From: Russula earlei
Lineage: Eukaryota > Basidiomycota > Agaricomycetes > Russulales > Russulaceae
Length of the DNA: 50,910 nt
Reading direction: 5' to 3'
Assembly (NCBI GenBank): GCA_025769875.1
Contig: JAGFNK010000385.1
Coordinates: 1-50,910 of the forward strand
Shown: positions 45,754 through 50,910 of the stretch, piece after piece
Numbering within the stretch: position 1 is the first letter of the stretch
Layout of the letters: every line of letters starts with the position of its first letter
Notes under the pieces: model-generated
The model's database searches: none
What the model saw: the letters and a program-made list of their open reading frames with translations, nothing else
Told to the model about the DNA's origin: nothing
Position numbers and translations under genes: made by a program

Positions 45754-48700
45754 GCATATCGGCGATCGCTCGGGCCTTAGGTACCAATGTACATAAAGTT
45801 ACAAAAAGAAAGTCAATGCAGGTCAATTTGACTATATACATTGGAACCTCAAAAGCCGAAAAGAAAACTTGCGTTAATCGACAGCGGAGCAACTGAATGC
45901 TTCATATCCCCTGAACTAACCAAACAACTTCAATTAAAAATGCGAAGGCTGTTAACACCCAGAGTGGTGAAAAACATTGATAACACTTCTAATCGCCTAG
46001 GAAAGATCACTCAAGCGGTAGACTTGGAGTTAAAACTATTGGGACAAAAAAGCAAACACCAATTCCTTGTAGCAGACATCGGACAAGACGATCTAATTCT
46101 AGGATACCCCTTCCTTGAATCAACGAATCCCAAGATCAATTGGACCAATGGAACATTATTAGGAAAAATAACCTTATCCTGGAGACAGAGGAAACACCAG
46201 AATGGATAAAAAATATCGCACAATGGGAAGAAGGCGACGAACTTTGGATACAAACACAACTGCGAAAAACTACAATCGCCCAACAATTAGCAGAATCCCA
46301 AGCATCCATCAAAACAACTAACCTGGCAACAAATAGTTCCTCTCCAATATCATGCCTATGGCCAGGTTTTCGAAGAACAAAAATCAGAAAGATTCCCTGG
46401 ACCAAGAAAATGGGATCATGCCATCGATCTTAGACCCGACACCCCCACGACAATCAACTGCAGAGTGTACCCCCTCTCACCTAAAGAGAAAGAAGAACAA
46501 GGAAAATTTCTTGAACAAAATTTACGATTAAAGCGAATTAGGAGATCCAACTCACCATATGCAAGTGGCTTCTTCTTGATTAAAAAGAAGGATGGCAAAT
46601 TTCGACCAGTGCAAGACTATAGAAACCTGAATAAATGGACCATACCTAATGTCTATCCACTTCCCTTAATCCCAGAGTTGATACATGCCCTAGCAGGCAA
46701 AGAACTCTTCACTAAATTCGATATCAGATGGGGCTACAACAACATCAGGATTAAGGAAGGAGACGAATGGAAAGCGGCCTTCAAAACCAGCGATGGATTA
46801 TTTGAACCGACGGTAATGTTCTTTGGATTAACTAATTCCCCAGCAACCTTCCAAACAATGATGGACGACATCTTTCAAGAAGAACTTGCTCAAGGATGGC
46901 TGAAGATTTATATGGATGACATCATTATCGCCACAGAAAATGATGAAGAGAAACATAAATCTAAAGTTAACCACATCCTATCAAAATTGAAACAACATGA
47001 CCTGTACCTTAAACCAGAAAAATGCCAATTCCACAAAAGAAAAGTCGAATACTTAGGAGTGATCATTGGCGAAGGAAAAATCACCATGGACCCAGTAAAA
47101 GTTAAAGGAATTGGGGACTGGCCTACGCCAAGAACATTAAAAGAAGTTCGAAGCTTCCTCGGATTCTGCAACTTTTACCGCAACTTTATTCCAAATTTTT
47201 CAATTAAAGCCAGACCACTCAATGACCTGACAAAAAAGAATAAACAATGGGAATGGACACCCAAAGAACAACAAGTGTTCCAATCACTGAAAGATACATG
47301 CACATCCTACCCAGTTCTCCGAACTCCAGATTGGACCAAACAATTCATTCTTGACACTGACGCATCAGGATTCGCCATAGGAGCGGTTATTTCCCAAGAA
47401 TACGAAGATGGACTCCATCCTATAGCGTTCTATTCAAGAACACTACTTGACTGCGGAAAGAAATTATGATGCACACGATAAAGAACTAGCTGCTGTCATA
47501 TTTGGCCTCAAAAGTGGCCGACCATTCTTCCTGGGTGCAGAGAAACCCGTCCGAATAAGGACAGACCACAAAAATCTCACATATTTCAAAGAACCACAGA
47601 AATTAACTGGACTGACAAGCAAGATGGATGCAATATATGCAGGACTTTAACCTAATCATGGAACACATTCCGGGACACACCAACACAATCGCCGACACAC
47701 TTTCTCGCCGCAAAGACCTTAACAAGGGGGTAGAAGAACAAAAAACCACCCTCCTCCCACCTGAAATATTCACACGAAAAATCTACTTACCCGACAAACT
47801 AGACAAACGACGAGAAATCCTACGACAATTTCACGATGCCCCACCTGCAGGACATCCCGGAATTGCCAACACATGGGACTTAGTCAAGCAACACTATGAA
47901 GGACCCAAACTACGACAATTCGTAGAACAATACGTAAAAGGTTGCGCCAAATGTCAAGAATCCAAAACCAATCTACCAAGAAAGAAGCTACAACTTTCCC
48001 ACTCGACACACACGTTGAACAAGGCCCCTTTCAATACGTATCAATGGACCTCATCACTGATTTACCAAGATCAGAAGGATTCGATAGTATCCTCACCATT
48101 GTCGATCAAGGATGTTCTAAAGCAACCAAATTCATCCCATGTAACAAAACGATCGACGGAACAGGTGTCGCACACGAATATCTGAAACACCTCGTGCCTT
48201 GGTTTGGTGTCCCAAAAAGGATCATATCTGACAGAGACCCCCGATTCGCATCAAACTTCTCCAGAGCGTTATGCAAAAGCCTAGGCATCAAACAAAATAT
48301 GTCCACCTGCATTTCACCCTCAAACTGACGGACAAACCGAAAGAATGAACGCCTGGCTAGAAGCAATACCTAAGACCCTGGACCGCAGCCCACCCACACT
48401 CCTGGGCAAAAATACTTCCTATTGCAGAATACGCACACAACTCATGGAAACATGAAACATCACGACGATCACCACACGAACTCCTCATCGGGATCAGACC
48501 CCAAATTGACATAAACCTCGAGGACAACAACGTTCCCGCCTCAACCAATCGACTCAAAGAACTAGAACAATCTAGACGCGACGCACAACAACTCTTAGAA
48601 CGTAAACAACAACCCTCCAGACCTGACAACCCGGAAATGAAAGAAGGAACCCTCGTATGGCTAGAAGGCAAAAACCTCAAAACACGAGGAAACCGCAAGC

Positions 48701-49072
48701 TGACCCCAAAACGTTATGGACCCTTCCCCATCATAAAAAAGATTTCTAAAGTCGCCTACCAACTCCAACTTCCGTCATCTATGAAAATACACGACGTCTT
48801 CCATGTCAATCTACTTCTACCATACATAGAAACGGAAGAGTATGGCATGCCATTCACACGACCTCCTCCGATCATCGATAACTGAAGAAGAATATGAGAT
48901 CGAGGCCATTCTAGATGCCAGAAGGTTCGGACGAACACGTAAACTTCAATACCTCGTACACTGGAAAGGTTACCCATCATCAGATGATTCATGGGTCGAC
49001 CATCACAACCTCAACGCCCCCAGACTCCTCAAAGAATTCTACTCCGCTACGGCTGGACGACCCAACACATAA
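45754..49072 (+). pseudogene. Pol of B2
   Basis: Protease ALIDSGATECFI at about 45870, then a frameshift near 46180. There is one long open stretch, 46465-47469, covering the whole RT with an intact YMDD (near 46910) and the start of RNase H (DTDASGFAIGAV). Further on: RNase H (YDAHDKELAAVIFG), the integrase zinc-binding region (GHPGIANTWDLVKQHY, CAKCQESK), the DDE core split by frameshifts near 47970 and 48310, the integrase C-terminus, and the chromodomain (EYEIEAILDARR, YLVHWKGYPSSDDSW) to the stop at 49072. RT is better kept than in B1, integrase worse. Confidence 0.9.
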
Positions 49073-49129
49073 AAGGACCACCAACCCCAATCAACAGTTT
49101 CTTCACTACTCCATTCTCCCCATTCCAAC

Positions 49130-50393
49130 ATGTCCTCCAACGTCAACTCACCTACTACCTCTTCCGCTACTCTTGTCCCTACTCCTCCATACTCCCCAGC
49201 TCTCATTCCTCTACCAATCTCCAGAGAACCATCTCCATCCACAGCCTGCAACTATTAACACTCAACTCTTAGTACGCCGTGCAGCGCGACATGCAGCCAT
49301 GATAGCGCAAGCTCAAGAACTTTGGCATGAAGAGACCCTGCCCACCATACTACGAGCCTTCGGCAACCGTTCCCCCTACCAGAGGAACTAACTCCCCAAT
49401 TACCCGCAGTCCATCCTACCACGTCCGTTCCCCCTCTCCTGACCCTATCCCTATTCCCCCTCGACTTGACACACCCATTCCCCAACAACCAATCAACTTA
49501 ACTACTCCTTAACGAGAACTTCGTCCCGATACCTCCACGAGACAACGTCACTCCCCCACCTGCTTATACGACACCTATTGCTCCAGGAACAGACACCAGC
49601 AGCTGAACTACGCGAACTAGGAGATGACTGGATGGAGGGAACTCTGGGACTTGACATACTGATCCCTGACCCTGGCAATGAAGACGACACGATTCCCCCA
49701 CGATTCGTCCTACCAGATCTGACCAATGGGTTCCCATCGGTCACTGCGACGTACGGCCCTGGGTGCCCTACTCATCGAATCTCAATCCGAGCTCGTGCAG
49801 ACCCCTATCCTCGTCCCCTCCTTACCACGAAAGACGCCTTCCTATTCCGAGAAGGACTCAGACATACCAAGGCCGTCAATGAAGCCCTCACCTTTGAACA
49901 AGATCTGTCCCTCGAAGCTGAAGTCCTTCGATATCGTTTACGCTATTAAAAAAGCACGACAAATGGCCAATCAACTCGTAACGGCTAGAGGACGATTACA
50001 CAGACATGCTATGGGAGATTCGAGATAGCGAGGTCAAATTAGCCAGAGCTAACGCCAAGACCCGACTCGAACCCAGAATCCTGTTCCAATCCATGCCACA
50101 ACTAACCGAACAGGAACACAAGGATGCCAAAGAAGCGATCATGGACCCCTGGTACCAAGTTCTCTCCCCGTATCTCCGACAAATGCTCCTGGTGTCTCGA
50201 CTGGGGGACACGATACCGTCGATTGTCCCAAGATTACCACCTGCGTTCTCTGCAACCATCATGGACATAAAGCCGACTTCTGTAGGACCCCACACGACGC
50301 TGCAAAGCACACAAAATATGTCGAGTTCCACGAGACCAACTCCACTATCATACCCATCGTTGCGTCTCTAACGTCTATCCCTACGCAGGTTAG
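49130..50393 (+). pseudogene. Third ORF of B2 (env position), frameshifted
   Basis: Matches the third ORF of B1 without the inserted LTR: MSSNVNSP start, AARHAAMIAQAQELWHEETL, WMEGTLGLDILIPDPGNEDD, and a C-terminal Cys/His region now broken by frameshifts after 50170. It keeps CGA at 49538-49540, where B1 has TGA, showing the ancestral frame was open there. Presence in two independent copies supports it as a true part of the family. Confidence 0.8.
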
Positions 50394-50401
50394 ACCTTAA
50401 C

Positions 50402-50411
50402 AAGGGGGTAA
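50402..50411 (+). promoter_or_regulatory. Polypurine tract of B2
   Basis: AAGGGGGTAA immediately before the 3' LTR, identical to that of B1. Confidence 0.8.
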
Positions 50412-50910
50412 TGTCACAAGAACCGGTACATCGGACCGGACCGGCAACCGGACAAGCCTACCCGGACAGACCTCGAATTTCCCACGTGTTTCATGACTCT
50501 TTCATAGCCTCATGTATACCAGACATTTCCCGCATGTTCTAGTTCGAATCGCCTCGCCTCTACCTCACGAATACTATTTGATATAGTATTTAGCATGTAT
50601 ATAAGACCGTCGTTTGACGAGGACAAGCCCTAAGCTTGTTCTCCTGTGAAATATCACTGGATTTCGAACTTCAGGACTTGTAGGCTTGCAAGACATCAAG
50701 CACTTCATCTGAAACCTCTCCTGCTCATAAGCCTTCTTAATGCGAAGACTTATTCGCAGTTCCCCTTCCTCCGCGGAACATATCTTGCCTTCGGCAATAT
50801 CGTCTCCGAGATCCCCGAAACTTGCCGGAGACCTAGTGTCTCGCTCGACTCGCTGCGCTCGTCTCGCGCGTGAACTGATTTGTCAGCAACACCGCCCCCA
50901 GTCGGTGACA
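50412..50910 (+). repeat. 3' LTR of B2
   Basis: 499 bp, complete: the terminal GTGACA is the last six bases of the window. It differs from the 5' LTR by several substitutions and short indels. Confidence 0.95.

Larger units (their letters stand above)
43477..50910 (+). mobile_element. Ty3/gypsy chromovirus B2, full length, degenerate
   Basis: Same family as B1, plus strand: 5' LTR 43477-43970, primer site 43973-43983, gag 44052-45753, pol about 45754-49072, third ORF 49130-50393, polypurine tract, 3' LTR 50412-50910. The outer left flank is ATGGG (43472-43476); the right duplication would begin at 50911, outside the window. The two LTRs differ at clearly more sites than those of B1, including several indels, so this insertion is older. 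All three ORFs carry stops or frameshifts. It is inserted in a copia pol. Confidence 0.95.

Overview
The window is eukaryotic and almost certainly from a basidiomycete fungus (Agaricomycetes). It has genes with many short introns (mostly 43-75 bp, GT...AG, with CTGAY-like branch points), a Plavaka-type DNA transposase, Ty3/gypsy chromoviruses and Ty1/copia remnants, a Goodbye-NACHT-ankyrin STAND protein, and a protein of the fungal SLATT family. I cannot name the species. Two transposon-rich ends flank a gene-bearing centre.

Left end (1-14.8 kb): a nest of transposons. A Plavaka transposase gene (2893-3501 plus 11750-14108) is the host. A complete minus-strand chromovirus, here called B1 (3502-11749, 5-bp target duplication GTACC), lies inside one of its introns. 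The 829-bp LTR of a second LTR family (A) occurs three times: as the 5' LTR of an element that leaves the window on the left (2064-2892), as a solo LTR inside that element's own ORF (646-1474), and as a solo LTR inside B1 (4924-5752). Both families appear to be self-primed: the 10-11 nt at the expected transcript start are complementary to a site 2 nt past the 5' LTR. B1 also carries a third ORF in the env position with two canonical CCHC zinc knuckles.

Centre (14.8-34.6 kb): a small uncharacterised coiled-coil ORF and a copia remnant are followed by four apparently intact host genes. They are a 1666-aa Goodbye-NACHT-ankyrin NLR (18872-24368, plus), a 412-aa fungal SLATT 2TM protein (26803-28162, minus), a 432-aa O-acetylhomoserine sulfhydrylase (29261-31095, plus), and a 285-aa protein resembling AbiEii-type nucleotidyltransferases (33633-34623, plus). 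For each of these I placed introns by hand, and the exon sums are exact multiples of three. The NLR, SLATT and nucleotidyltransferase-like genes lie within about 16 kb of each other. All three resemble components of immune or conflict systems, so a fungal immunity cluster is possible, but this is an inference from gene content only.

Right end (35.2-50.9 kb): a tandem duplication carrying two copies of an uncharacterised multi-pass membrane protein gene. The first copy has a one-base insertion just after its start codon. Next is a degenerate copia pol (41413-43426), truncated by a second chromovirus copy, B2 (43477-50910, plus). The 3' LTR of B2 ends on the last base of the window. B2 is older and more damaged than B1. 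Many of the nonsense codons in both copies are CGA-to-TGA changes, the footprint of CpG deamination.
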